NCBI GenBank assembly: GCA_026826555.1
Contig: JAKSZT010053764.1
Location: 37,615,520 to 37,679,519, forward strand
Reading direction: 5' to 3'
DNA from: Tolypeutes matacus
Lineage: Eukaryota > Chordata > Mammalia > Cingulata > Chlamyphoridae
DNA: 64,000 nt
Part shown: piece after piece, positions 14,690-28,200 of the stretch
Position numbering within the stretch: the stretch's first letter is position 1
Layout of the letters: the number at the start of each line of letters is the position of its first letter
Notes under the pieces: model-generated
The model's input: the letters and a program-made list of their open reading frames with translations, nothing else
What the model was told of the DNA's origin: nothing
Databases searched by the model: none
Made by a program: the position numbers and the translations under genes

Positions 14690-15245
14690 CAGAAACACTA
14701 TAAGTTGGTCAGATTAAGGTTCTTAAAAATATAATATGCTGTTTACAAAAGTCCTATTTAGAATATAAGGACACAGAAAGATTGACAACAAGAGGATGTT
14801 ATCAAATATACCCATGGAGACAAAAAGTATAAAGAAGCTATCACATCAGATAAAACAGACTTTTAAAGCAAAAAAATACTAGTGATAGTAACTTCAAAAA
14901 ATAAAATTTATATTTCACCAAGAAGATAGAACAATTTTAAATTTGAATGTACCTCAAAAGCAAAAATGACAAAACCATAAAGAGAAGTAGACGAATCTAC
15001 AATCACTATTGGATTTTAACATATCTCATTAATTGATATAACAGCAGACAGAAAGTCATTAAAATACATTAGATTGAACAAACTTGATCTAATTGAACAC
15101 TGCAATCAACAACCACAGAATACACATTCTTTTCAAGCCCACACATAGCATTTACTAAGTAAATCACAAACTGGTTCATAAAGGAAATCTCAACAAATTT
15201 CACAAGATTGAAATCACAGAGCACGTTCACTAATCTATTATGTGC
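14690..15245 (+). mobile_element. Old L1 ORF2 fragment, sense
   Basis: 'gcaatcaacaaccacagaatacacattcttttcaag' and surrounding sequence match the L1 endonuclease/linker part of ORF2. All frames are broken. Confidence 0.75.
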
Positions 15246-15829
15246 AATTTACTGTATGCCAAGTATACACTTCAATAAAGTTGTTTTTTAGAAAACTAAT
15301 TTTATATAAGATGGTATAATCCATATCCATTTTGTATATAAATAAATATTTAAGCATTGGAAAGAAAATTATCTTTTCCCTAACAAGTTCATAATGGGGA
15401 GCATATTGTATTTAATAAGTTTCTAAAATAAATTCAAACCATAGTTTGCAATATATCAAAAAATTAATATTGAATAGTTAAATAGTAAAAGTTCTAAAGT
15501 TCAGAATTTTTTAAAATGAGAAGTAAAGCAAGTGAAACATCAAGTTGGTTGATAAAAATTTTGTAGGTTTCCTTGCAGTCATACAGTCATTTAATTCCCA
15601 ATGCTCCTTTCCTAGATCAGTTCTTATAGTGAAGGGTTCTGGATTAAAAATCAAAACAAAACTTCCATGTCCAAGTGATGTCCCATAATAATTAATACTT
15701 AATTCATCTGAACATGTCAATAAAAGGAGTAATTTGATGCACCCTAATCCTGGAAGAGCAAATCACTTTCTATGAGTATTTAACGGTACTTAACAGGAAT
15801 CCAAGCATTAGTATTTATTTTTCCTTTTT

Positions 15830-16290
15830 CCTTTTTTTTATTGCCAACACAGTACCGTGGATAAAATTTTGGAGAAAATATAACCCATAATCCCACCATC
15901 CCAATACAATCATTTTTATTTTTGAATACCACTTTCAAGTTTCTGTCCATATGTATATATATTTTTACACAGCTCTAATCAGTGTACAAGTTTGTATTTG
16001 TTTTATATTTAAACTCTGTTTCACATATTCCATGTTTTTATATAGTCATTTTAATTATACCTTTTAAGGGTTGCATAATAACACTTAACTGCTAATATAT
16101 TATATTAATTAATCATTCAAGTTGGATATTTGGGTTAGTATTATATTAACTAGATACTGAAGTTCAATATTTGGGTTATTTCCATATTTCCCTATTATCG
16201 TTACTGTGATACCTGTATAGATCTTCTGACTTTTAACTTTATTCTGCTTTCAAACTATTGTCTTAGGATAAATTATCCTATATTGGGGTT
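15830..16290 (-). mobile_element. Old LINE-like fragment, candidate
   Basis: Text such as 'gttggatatttgggttagtatt', 'aatatttgggttatttccatatttccctattat' and 'taggataaatta' resembles the reverse strand of an old LINE 3' end. Diverged. The SINE at 16369 follows it. Confidence 0.4.
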
Positions 16291-16368
16291 GGTGTATGAA
16301 CATAATTCTGGCTCTTGAATAATATTACCATAATGCTTTTCCAAAAGGCTGAAACAAAAGCACAAGGC

Positions 16369-16508
16369 GGGGCGGAAGTGGCTCAAATGGTTGGGCTTCC
16401 GTCTGCCATATGGAGGGACCTGGGTTCGATCCCCAGGACCTCCCGGTAGAATAAAAAAAATAAAAAAATAAAAATAAATAAAAATTAAAAAAAAACTGAA
16501 AAAAAAAA
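16369..16508 (+). mobile_element. DAS-SINE with perfect 13-bp TSD
   Basis: TSD AAAAGCACAAGGC at 16356-16368 and 16509-16521. The head 'ggggcggaagtggctcaaatgg' and B box 'gggttcgatccccagg' are well preserved, followed by an A/TAAA tail. A young-looking copy. Confidence 0.95.
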
Positions 16509-16999
16509 AAAAGCACAAGGCCACTAAGTACATATGGGTATCTACTTCCTGACCACCATACTAGCAGTGAATAACATTAAGTGAATAAAATTTCAAATTC
16601 AATAAAAAATTTATCCCAGAACAGTTCCTGAGTAACTTACAGACTCTGAAGGATCTTAAGCTATCTTTCACTTGACATCTTATCTTTGCTTCAGGAATGT
16701 TTCCTTCCTATAGTGTATGATAGCTAAATTATGGAAATTTACAATGCCTGGGTAGTGAAACCATTTACTTCTTTTTTAAACCCTTAAATTCTGTTTAAAC
16801 ATTCCTAATATTATTATATGAAAAGAGCTATAATTCCATTAACAGACAGCTGCTTAATTTTAAACTATCAGTTAGAAATGGTTGGTAAGGCAACCAAATT
16901 ATGTAATGGCAAGTAAATACCTAATTGATTGGCTCTGGCGTCAATCCTTCATGCCCCTTTGCCCATCTCTGTTTTCTTACTTGACTCTTTCCTCTCTGC

Positions 17000-17990
17000 T
17001 TACAAATATTTTCAAGGTCTCCTCTGTCCTAAATAAAAACAAATCAACCCTCACTTAATCCTCTAGGCCCTCAAGGCACCTCAGGCCCCTTTCTTTAACT
17101 GCCAAAAGTCTTAAAGAGTTTAACTCTTTCCTCTTTAATACCTTTCTCTGTGCCAACCATTGAAAAAACTATTTTCAAGACGATCAGTGTGACTTATAGC
17201 TCTTAAATCCAATAGTCTTTCCTCAGCCTATCTACAACGTTCATAACTTGGCCTCCCACCTTTCTGATCACTGTTTCCTACTATCCTCAAACTCTATTCT
17301 TAGCAATACTTCTCTTCGAATCCTTTTTACTTTGGGTATATCAACAATTCATACAATTTGTCACCAGACCCCAAATCTATAACTCCAGCTTTTCTCAAAG
17401 GACCAGATCTCTATTTCCAAACTGACAGAGTCTACTTTTAGATGCTCTGTGGACAAATTGAATTTAACATGTCAAAAGTCAATTCTAAGCAGCACAAAAA
17501 AAAAAAAAAAAAAAAAAAAAAAGCCAATTCTGTCTACTGCCCCCACTTAAATTCCTCTATAGGTGTACTCTGTTAATAGTACCATCATTCTCACTCTCAT
17601 CCAGGCTGGAGATCTTGTTTTCATCTCTGATGCCCTTGTTCTTTTTCTCACTTTTCACATCAAGTTTGTTAGATTCTACCTTTGGAACATTTTTTATTCC
17701 ATTTTCTGAATCCCACTGCTATCTCTGTAGTTCAGATCCTCTTTACCTCCTATTTCTACTATTAAAAAAGCCTCCTTGATATTCTCTTCCAACTGATTTT
17801 CTATGAAAATTTGTGAAAAAGCTGCCCATTCTTTAGGAATGATTTGAAATATGTTATATTTTCTATAAGCAACACCTGACCTTCCTCAACAGGTATACTC
17901 TCTTCTAACCAACATAAAATTCTTGTGAATTCCTGTATTCTAACTTGAATTCTAGTTGTGTGCTATGCTCCTTTTATTCCTATTAGACTG
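17000..17990 (+). mobile_element. L2 LINE fragments, sense, with a 30-bp poly(A)
   Basis: 'aatttaacatgtcaaaagtcaattct', 'catccaggctggagatcttg' and 'ctttacctcctatttctact' follow the order of the L2 3' half. A run of about 30 A near 17492-17522 splits a duplicated 'gtcaattctaagcagcac / gccaattctgtctac' junction and may be the tail of an insertion. Confidence 0.6.
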
Positions 17991-17999
17991 AAAATAACT

Positions 18000-19999
18000 T
18001 GAAGGCAGAAAGTGCATCTTATTCAGCTTTTTATCCAGAATTTTCACTATCTATTCTCATTTAAAACCCAAATTCATTCTGTTCAACCAATCATATATTG
18101 AGCACTTATGGTCCAAGTCACACAACCAATTAAGTGGTAGGACTGGGACTTTAACATAGCTTTAGTTCCTCTGATCTTATTAATACCATTAAAGAAGTAA
18201 AAAATCCCACAGAAGATATCAAAAATATTTGAATTTAATTAACTGGCTATATTGCCATATTCACTTTTAAAGTAAGATTAATGGAGTTTGAAATCATTAA
18301 AATATGTTGTCTAAGATACACCTTTAAAATAGTAAAATGTATTTTCTTCTACACTCCAATAGCAATTTGAATATATCCATATTATTATTTATAGGAATAC
18401 TTTATAATTATCTTTTTACATTTCTGTTTTCTCCCAATAGATTACAGATATCTTGAGTATCAGGATGTCTCATTATATTTGCATCTCTACTATTTAGCAC
18501 AACATAATAAACTATTAATAATTTAACTGAACATTCAAGAAGCTGAAAATAATCTAACCGCTAATATTTATGAAAGCAGAATACCTGAGAAATCAATTTA
18601 ACAGAGACAAAATCACCAGATTGACCATTGATTGTTTTTTCTATCTCTTACTAGATAAAGCCTTCCATGCTGAAACTGACACATCAGCCTAGACATGATA
18701 GATGAAGCCTGAGGGGTGGATACATCAATTCAAGAAAGATAGTTTAGGGAGAAAAAGAGCTATGCATACAGTGCTCTAGAGAATGCCTAACACAAAAGAG
18801 TCCTCTCTTCTTGAAGAATTTTCTTTGTACCCAGATAATTTTTAACCAATATACACTAGTGAAAATGGCATATCTGTTGAGTGTCTACCATGTGCCAGGT
18901 GCTGTAATAGGTGCTAGGTAATGTACCAAATGGATGATAAGCTGGTAGATCATCAAAAGCAGACGTATGCTTTGGTAATTCAGTTCATTAACTACTTGGG
19001 TAATTCAGTTTTACTGTAAACTATTCTATCAAATTCTGTCTAGCATTGCTCATGTAAGACAGTATTAGAAATCTGATTTTATTCATCATTGGGTTGAAAA
19101 GTATGTCATCATGGAATATTGCCATCAATATACCTATTGTTAATCAAAGGTAAAATTAGGGATAAACTATGTAAAAATGGTCACCTTTTAAGTAACTAAA
19201 CAAATATTTCATTAGCCTGTGCCACATAGTGGGCTAAGCACTGGGAATCTACGGAGTGGTAAGTCACAATTCTTTGCAAGGTTCATGTAATCACATGGAG
19301 GAAGCCAGACCTATACGCAATGATGACAATTTCATTGCCTTTCTGTTTAGGTTTTTTTTTTTTTTCCCCAAAGACTATCATGAAGTGGAACCCCTTATAT
19401 AATGCTGGTTTTGGAAGCCAAGACCAGTATTTATGTATTCATCTTTATCAGAAAAAAAATATTTTAATGAATCATAATTATATTTCACTGTCTACACTAA
19501 AAATGAATGCCATATGCTAGTAATTATTCTAGTTATTGATCTACTTATGAAAAATCTCTCATTCATTCCTCACACACACACACTTTCTATTCCCAGTGTC
19601 ATGTTACTGTCCTCAAGCCACACCATTTTTTAAATAAATCTTGCAGCCCATTCCTTCTATCTGGAGTCACTCTCAACAAATTTATAGAAATATTTTCTAT
19701 CCTTCAAAAACTATCTCATGAAAGTTCTCTCAATTTCCAAACAATTATCATACTCATTATAATATATATGGTAATTAATTTTGCTCGTTTTTATTTACCC
19801 ACATCCACTATTTCTTGTGAACATAAGCTATTCTTGAGGACATCAACCATATTTTATGTATCTTGTATGTCCTATAGGATTTTTAGCACACAGAAAGTGC
19901 TGAGTAAATATTCATTGCAGTTAAATGACTCAACTAATTGTGCTCTAAGGAAAACTAATACTTTTATGTTATTTCTGAAACTTAAAAAAATTGAACATA
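18000..19999. other. Downstream intergenic DNA with faint MIR/L2 traces
   Basis: Only short ancient traces are visible: 'accatgtgccaggtgctgtaataggtgctagg' near 18890 looks MIR-like, and 'cacacagaaagtgctgagtaaatattcattg' near 19890 looks like a MIR or L2 end. There are no genes. The poly(A)/T runs are short. Confidence 0.45.
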
Positions 20000-20273
20000 T
20001 TAGTGGAAGAGTAAATTTTATTGACTGATGAAAAACTAAAGTGATAAGAAGTATGGATAGTAAACAATAACCATTGAGTTCTGCTGGAATTCTATTTTTC
20101 TTCTTTCACTTTAGGCCAAAAGAACATAAAATCAAAGATGGTTAGTGAGCTAGTCATTTTTAGTTTCTTCAACAAAAACTGCATAGTTTAGCAGTTGCAC
20201 AGCATTAAATATATACATTTTTGCAAAACCCTGAAAGTTTTCATTTTTGTGTTGGCCTCAAAGGCTAATGTAA
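20000..20273 (-). other. GKAP1: Probable GKAP1 3' UTR
   Basis: Minus-strand sequence after the TGA. The first AATAAA on the minus strand appears as TTTATT at 20017-20022, which would give a 3' UTR of about 260-270 nt. Another TTTATT lies further out, near 19790. The choice of the first signal is inference. RNA 3'-end data would decide it. The stretch is unique-looking and contains no SINE or L1. Confidence 0.45.
20017..20022 (-). promoter_or_regulatory. GKAP1: Candidate polyadenylation signal of GKAP1 (AATAAA)
   Basis: A canonical AATAAA hexamer on the minus strand, about 250 nt after the stop codon. It is the first in-orientation signal after the terminal exon. Its use is not shown by sequence alone. 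Confidence 0.4.
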
Positions 20274-20321
20274 TCACCTACACTGGTCGGATTCAGAGTT
20301 TCTTTTCCCCTTTCTGCCACT
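20274..20321 (-). CDS. GKAP1: GKAP1 terminal coding exon and stop
   Basis: The last 16 codons, SGRKGKRNSESDQCR followed by TGA. The preceding acceptor is 'ttctttacag'. The basic tail GRKGKR and the DQCR terminus are characteristic of GKAP1. The first residue is Ser, where I recall Gly in human (AGT for GGT), which is a one-base change next to the splice site. The segment is too short for ORF finders. It was found by extending the exon chain and checking frame and acceptor. The exon continues into 3' UTR toward lower coordinates. Confidence 0.93.
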   Translation of the reverse strand, partial: SGRKGKRNSESDQCR

Positions 20322-21837
20322 CTGTAAAGAAAAATAAAGAAAATTATTTAGGACATGCCATTTGGGGCCATTTTCATTTTAAGAATATATGAGACCAAAG
20401 GCACTTTAGAGTAGGAGAAGAATGCAATTTCTCTTCTGAGTTTGTTGTAAATTTGAGAGTGCATTCCACTGAAGTGTTTTATATGATTATTTTTTACAAA
20501 TGGGTAAAGTAGATTGTAGAAAATGGTTACATTCATTTGAATTAGGCTAGGCTTAGTAAGATCACCAATATCTCATTATTTAGAGATCATTTCACTGTCC
20601 CAGACTTGTTTAAAAATAAAGCATTGATCAATACTAAAGTAAACCACACACTTAATTTGCTTCATTTGATCAGCAAATTTGGTAATTCAGTTCATTATCT
20701 ATTTGGGTTATTCAATTTATAATTCAAGTTCTGTCTAGTATTGTACATTTTAGACACATTAGGAATCTGATTTTGTTCATCACTGGGTTGGAAAGGTAGG
20801 TTATACTTTTCATATTGTTCAGTGGCATATATAAATCTGGCATATTTAAATTTGCTCCATATGAAGTTCCACCTATGGTATTTGACTTGAGCCAAGGAAA
20901 GAGAAAGGTAACTTTAAAGACAAGAAGTATTTTACATTAATTACTTTTAACATAATGTTTTTTTGTCTTATTCTGATTTAAGAAGCAAATACTTACTTTG
21001 GAAATTTGGAAAAGCACAAAGGTATAAAGAAGAAAATTGAAATAATCTATAACTACACTCCAAATTAACCACAAATAGTAGTTTGATGTATTTACCTTAC
21101 AATAGTTTTTTTTTTTTTTTTTCATTTTTATAAACAATGGTAAGGGTACCCAAACTTAGTTGATCATAAGAAACACCTAAGTAGTAATCTTTAAAAATTC
21201 TCATTCCTAGACTTTGTCACAAGCTGCTTTAATCAGAATAACAAGGAGTAGGCTGAAGACTATGTCATTTTAAAAGTTTCTCAATTGAGTCTGATGATCA
21301 GTCAAGTATGGGAACTACTTGTCTGTGGTACTGCATTTCTAAAAGTGACGCTGGTTATATCCAGGGCACATGGAGCCCAGACCCTTTTGATAAGAGTTCT
21401 CTTTATTTCCTTCATCTTTTTTCCTGCGTATAGCTCCATTCTTGTGGTCAAAAAAATTCTATATCAAAAAAAAAAAAAAAAAAAAAAAGTAAGAATGCTG
21501 TTATTGACTCCTGAGTAAAACATAAAAGTTTTGTCAAGATTCATTCGGAGAAAAAAGATATGGGAACTTGTTATGTGGACCCTGAGATGTGTAATGACAT
21601 GTATCAAAATTTATTTCCTGTTAAACAGAAGGCAAATAAAAATAAATTTACCAGAAAATTTTCTATATGGTAGATACCCACTTTATATAGGCATCAACAT
21701 GTAGCTTAGAACTCTTACCTTGCTTCTAGAATTTTTTGTTTAAATATACAAGGATCCTTTTCAAGACCTCCCAGGCCAAGAGAGTCCTCCTTTCTGGACT
21801 GATTAGATTATAAAGCTAGACAATTTTTATGTTTTCC

Positions 21838-22020
21838 AGGCCACCAATGACTTTCAAACTTTTTTACTGTGATCCCACATTAATAAATGCATTTTATATC
21901 ATGATATAGACACATGCACATATGTACATACAAATACATATGTATATCTATAAATATATAGAGAGAAACAAAGCATTGATTTATTTATTGCTTCATCAGA
22001 AAGACCTAAGAATAAAATAG
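21838..22020. mobile_element. hAT-type DNA transposon relic, candidate
   Basis: 'ccaatgactttcaaacttttttactgtgatccc', followed by a TA/CA-rich centre, parallels the element at 42240-42530. The right end is not clear. It lies 80 bp downstream of the GKAP1 exon at 22097. Confidence 0.4.
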
Positions 22021-22060
22021 TGTCTTTGCTTCTCACAAACTATCTATCCCAAATGTATTA

Positions 22061-22174
<114 letters not shown>

Positions 22175-22655
22175 CTATAACCAAATATTCAACGAGAAAA
22201 ATACTTTTTTTGTCTTTTTAGACAAATATTCTAATTCTTAACACTTACAATGATGATTATTTTTGACTGCTAGATGAACAAATAGAGTATGAATAAATAT
22301 CCCACAATTTCAATTACACATTATACAAAGCTGTATATTACAGATAGGACAAGGTCACTGTTTTAAGACAAAGAGAAGACAGAATAAGGATATATAGGGG
22401 AGAAAATCGGACCCTTGAAAAAGAAAAGTTCTATCTGCCTTCTCGATTGCCATACTCATAATCCACATCAACTAAACGAACATCTTATCTTCCTCCATTC
22501 TTCAGGACATATGTACCTCCCTCACCATAACAGAGACTCTCCATTTAATAAGGAAGTATTATTTATATCACTTTTTTGCATTGCTAATGGGCTGTAGTTT
22601 TGTTTAGTCAAGGTTAATAATTAAGGACTAAAGAACAGCTTAGAAAAACCACTCA

Positions 22656-22784
<129 letters not shown>

Positions 22785-23528
22785 TCACTCACTCAAATAC
22801 TTTAACAATACTTTTGTGAACCAAGACATAGCAGTGCACTCAGACCCATGATTTATTATCCTCATACTTAGTGAATGTAATTCTTGGTCCTGATCAGCTT
22901 TTATTTTTTTCAGAGGTAAATTCTGACCTTATTATCACAGCAGACAATTTACATGGGAAATCTATGTTTTCTGTGGTGTTATTAAAATATTAATTGTACA
23001 GATATGATAAAAGATTAATTTTTTCATCTATACTAAAGAAAGCGAAGACACAAGAAAATAAATTTTTATATGTAGGGAAAAAACCATAAATACCCTGGTT
23101 AATCTTAAAGCAAGATTTTAAAAACAATGTAGAATAGTTTTCTCTTTAAATTGTCTGGGGCAGGGTGGGAGGGAGGGGTGTGGTGGTGTACTATAAGGCC
23201 AAGAAAATTATTTTTGACTTTGCATACCAGTAAAACACTGTTAAATAAATGTAGTTTACAACTGACCATACATCATCTGTGGTCTCTTAGAACTTCATTT
23301 GTCTAGAGGATTTTTTTTCTTTGGGGAAGCAAGAGACCTATATTTTGGCCCCTTTGTTTCCTAAGCTTAAAAAATCTCCCTGTGGAACTTCCTTTACCCA
23401 TGGTAATAGTTAATTCATGAAAAACTCCTCAACTTTGAAACAAGCTGGGGAGACTGAAGAAAGATGATAAAATTAGCAAAGGAGGAAATGTTCGAATATA
23501 TAAGAGTACTGATATCAACACAGCTCTG

Positions 23529-23531
23529 CCA

Positions 23532-23579
<48 letters not shown>

Positions 23580-23672
23580 ACCGGGAGGTACCGGGGATCG
23601 AACCCCAGTCCCTCCATATGGTAGACGGACGCCGAACCTCTTGAGCCACATCCGTTTCCCCCAATATAATAT
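23529..23672 (-). mobile_element. Young DAS-SINE, reverse, with (AT)n at its tail
   Basis: TSD CCAATATAATAT at 23529-23540 and 23661-23672. Between them are (AT)n, a T run, then 'accgggaggtaccggggatcgaacccc' and 'gccacatccgtttccc'. The head is almost identical to the copy at 50118-50213, which points to recent activity of one subfamily. The (AT)n could be expansion of the target sequence. Confidence 0.95.
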
Positions 23673-26600
23673 TGTAATTCAAATTTATTTTTTAAAGTTT
23701 TCTATAATGCTCAATAAGAGCATTTTTTTGTGTCAAAAATCAACTCGGAGTCTCTCAAGAATCAACTTGAGAATTTTCACAAATTATATTTTCTATTCCT
23801 CCATTCCCAGAATTATATATACTCACTAAAAACTAGTGGCTTTAATAATTACATAATACCTCAATTATAGACAGTTCTGCTAAAATACTTGTTTTGAAAA
23901 CATGAATCTTTTCCAATGAGATTGCTATATTAGGGAACAACCTGAACATAACAAAAATTTTGCTCTTGCTTCTGCACAATTTCATGAACATAGAAAACTG
24001 CATCCCTGCACAAATATCAAATATCTACCAGCTACCTCAGTTCACCGTGTATTATGAGCCACATCCATCACATCTGGTGTAATAACTTTATTCCTTCCAC
24101 AACTTAATAGTAACGTACAAATAGTAGCCCTTCTGAAGCCTACTTCCACAAGCAAACTATTCTATTTTCTGGTGAACTATATTCTAGTTACTAACTCCAT
24201 CAGTTTACACAATATATTTAGTGCATAATAGTGCAACCATACAGTATTTGTCCTTTTGTTTCTGGCTTGCTTCACTCAGCATAATGTCCTCTGGGTTCAT
24301 CCATGTTGTCACATGCTTAATGACTTCATTGCTTCTTGCAGCTGCATAATATTCCATCATGTATAGACACAATAATTTATTTACTGATTCATCGGTTGAT
24401 AGATATCTGGGTTGTTTCCATCTTTGGGCAATTGTGAATCATGCCACTATAAACATTGGTGAGTAGATGTCTGTTTGTGACACATGTCTCAGTTCTTCTA
24501 GGTATATTCCTAGTGGTGGTATTGCAGGTCATATGGCAAATGTATATTCAACTTCTTTAGGAACTGCCAAACAGTCCTCCATAGTGGTTGTACCATTCTA
24601 CTTTCCCACCAACAGTGAATAAACGTTGCTGCCTCTCCACATCCTCTCATACCTGTAGTTCTGAATTTTTAACAGGGCCATTCTAATAGGTGTGAAATGA
24701 TATCTCATTGTAACTTTGATTTACATTTCCCTAATCACAAGTGATAAACAGTTATTCGTGTGTTTTTGGCCATTTGTATTTCCTCTTTGGAGAAATGTCT
24801 TCTCAATCTTTTGCCCATTTTTTAATTGGGTAATTTGTCTTTTTATTGTTAAGTTGTAGCATCTCTTTATATATCATGGATATTAAACCCTTATGGAATA
24901 TGTGATTTCCAAATATTTTATCCCATTGAGTCGGCTGTCTTTTCACCCTTTTGACAAAGTCCTTTTAGGTGCAAAAGTGTTTACTTTTGAGGAGGTCCCA
25001 TTTATTTTTCTTTTGTTGCTCGTGCTTTGGGTGTAAGCTCCAAGAAACCACCACATACCACAAGATCTTGAAGATGTTTCCCTACATTTTATTCTAGTAG
25101 TTTCATGGTTCTGGCTTTTAGGTTTAGGTCTTTGATCCATTTTAAGTTGATTCTTGTATAGGGAGTGAAGTAGGGGTCCACTTTCATTCTCTTAGTTATG
25201 GATATCCAGCTCTCCCAGTACCATTTGTTGAAGAGACTGTTTTATCCCTGTAATGTGGACTTGGTAGGTTTGTCAAAAACCAATTGGCCATAGAGGTGAG
25301 GGTTTATTTCTGGACTTTCAATTCTATTCTACTGATCAATGTGTCTATCTTTATACCAATACCATGCTGTTTTGAACACTGTCACTTTGTATTATGTTTC
25401 AAGGTCAGGCAGTGAGAGTCCTCCCATATCACTCTTCTTTTTTAGGCAGCTTTTGCCTATTTGGGTGCACTTTCCCTTCCAAATAAACTTGGTAATTGTC
25501 TTTTCTATTTCTATAAAGTAGGCTGTTGAAACTTTGACTGGTATTGCATTGAATCTATAAATCAGTTTGGGTAGGATTGACATCTTCATGATATTTAGTC
25601 TTCCAATCCATGAACATGGAATGTCTTTCCATTTGTTTAGGTCTTCCTTGATTATTTTAGCATTGTTTTGTAGTTTTCTGAATATAGGTCCTGTACTTCT
25701 TTGGTTAAATTGATTCCTAGGTGTTTGAGTCTTTTTGTTGCTATTGTAAATGAAATATTTTTCCTGATTTCCTCCTTGGATTGTTCAATAATAGAATACA
25801 GAAATATTATTTATTTTTGCATGTTGGTCTTCTAACCTGCCCCTTTGCTGAACTCATTTATTAGCTCAAGTGGCTTTGTTGTAGACATTTCAGAATTTTC
25901 TAAATATAGGATGTCATCTGCAAGTAGTGAGAGTCTTATATCCTCTTTTCATACTTGGATGTCTTTTTTTTTTCTTGTCTAATTGCTCGAGCTAGAACTT
26001 CGAGCATAATATTGAATAACAGTGGTGACAGTGGGCATCCTTGTCTTGTTCTGGATCTTAGAGGGAAAGCTTTCAACCTTTCCCCATTGAGTATGATGTT
26101 AGTTGTGGGTTTTTCATAAATGTCCTTTATCAGATTGAGGAATTTTCCTTCTATTCCTATCTTTCGACATGTTTTTTATCAAGAAAGAATGCTGGATTTT
26201 GTCAAATGCCTTTCCAGCATCACTCTAGATGATCATGTGGTTTTTTCCCCTTTCAATTTGTTAATGTAGTATATTATGTTAATTGATTTTGTGTTGAATC
26301 ACCCTTGCATACTAGGAATAACTCCCACTTGGTCATAGTGTATAATTCTTTTGATATGCTGTTGTATTCTATTTGCAAGTATTTTGTTGAGAATTTTTGC
26401 ATCTATGTTTGTTAGAGGATTGGTCTGTAGTTTTCTCTTTTGGTACTGTCTTTATCTAGTTTTCGTATTAGGGTGATGTTGGTGTCATAAAATGTGTTGG
26501 ATAATTTTCCCTCCTCTTCAATTTTTTGGAAGAGTTTAAACAGAATTTTGTAAATTCTTGAAATGCTTGGTAGAATTCACCTGTGAAGACATCTGGTCCT

Positions 26601-27844
26601 GGACTTCTCTTTGTTGGGAGATTTTTGAAAACTGATTCAATCTCTTTAAATGTGATGGTTTGGGTTGATTTCTTGTATTTCTTGTAGAGCCAATGTAGGT
26701 TACTTGGACATTTCTAGGAATTGTCCATTGCATCTAGGTTGTCTAGTTTGTTGGCATACAGTTTGATATCCTCTTATGATTCTTTTTATTTCTGCGGGGT
26801 CAGTCGTAACTTCCCACTTTCATTTCTAATTTTATTTATTTGTATCTTCTCTTTTTTTCTTTGTTAGTCTGGCTAAGGGTTTGTCAGTTTTATTGATCTT
26901 CTCAATAAAATTTTGGTTTTGTTTATTGTCTCTTTTTGTGGGGGGGGTCTCAATTTCATTTATTTCTGGTCTAATCTTTATTACTTTCTCCCTTCTGTTT
27001 GCTGTTCTTTTTCTAGTTCCTCTAGGTGTTTAGTTAGGTCTTTGATTTTAGCTCTTTCTTCTTTTTTAGGTGTTTATGGCTATAAATTTCCCTCTCAGCA
27101 CTGCCTTCACAGTATCCCGTAAGTTTTGATAAGTTGTGCTCTTGTTTTCATTCACCTCAATATAGTTACTAATTTCTCTTACATTTTCTTCATTGACCCA
27201 CTGATTGTTTAAGTAGTATGTTGTTTAGTCTACACACATCTGTGAATTTTCCCTTTTCCCATCTATTTTTTTTTCTTTTTCTTGTATTTTTTTTTCATTT
27301 TCTTTTTGTTTTCATTTTGTTCATATTCCTTGTATTTTTCCCATCTATTATTGATTTCCAGCTTTATTCCATTATGGTCTGAGAAGGTGCTTTGTGTAAT
27401 TTCCATCTTTTTATATTTATTGAGACCTGCCTTGTGACCCAACATGTGGTCTATCCTGGAGAAAGAGCCATAAGTACTTGAGAACAATGTATAATCCACT
27501 GATTTGGGATGCAACATTCTATATATGTCTGTTAGGTCTAGTTTATCACATCGTTTAAGTTTTCTCTTTCCTTGTTGATCCTATTTAATATTGTGAGTGT
27601 ATGTTGAAGCCTCTAACTACTATTGTAGAGATGTCTATTTCTTTGTTCAGTTTGCCAGAGTTTGCCTCATGCATTTTGGGACACCCTGGTTAGGTGCACA
27701 GATATTTATGACTGTTCTTTCTTTCTGGTGGATTATCCCTTTTAATAATATATAATAGCCTTCTGTATCTCATAATTTGCATTTAAAGCTTATTTTGTCT
27801 GATATTAGTATAGTTACTCTTGCTCACTTTTGGTTACTATTTGT

Positions 27845-28186
27845 GTATCTTTTAAAAATTATTTTATTAAGCAGTTTTATTGAAATATATTCACATACTA
27901 TATGATCTATCCAAAGTATATAATCATTGGCTTTTAGTATAATTACAATGTTGTGCATTCATCATCAAAAAATTTTAGAACAAGTTCATTACTCCAAAAA
28001 GAAAAACTCCACACCCCTTAACCGTTCCTTCCCCAGCCCTACATAACCACTAATCTAATGTCTTCTTTATAAACTGATTTATATTTACATTTTATATAAA
28101 TGGAATCATACAATATGTAGTACTTTATGTCTAGTTTCTTTCACTTAGCATAATATTTTGGTCTGATATTAATATTTTATAGTATT
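27845..28186 (-). mobile_element. Nested 5'-truncated L1 3' end, reverse
   Basis: 'ttattaagcagttttattgaaatatattcacatac' through 'tcacttagcataatatt' is an L1 3' UTR and ORF2 end in reverse, out of place in the endonuclease part of the larger antisense L1. It therefore inserted into that L1, and the RAB4A retrocopy landed at its edge. Confidence 0.7.
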
Positions 28187-28200
28187 AACATTCATTTGCT

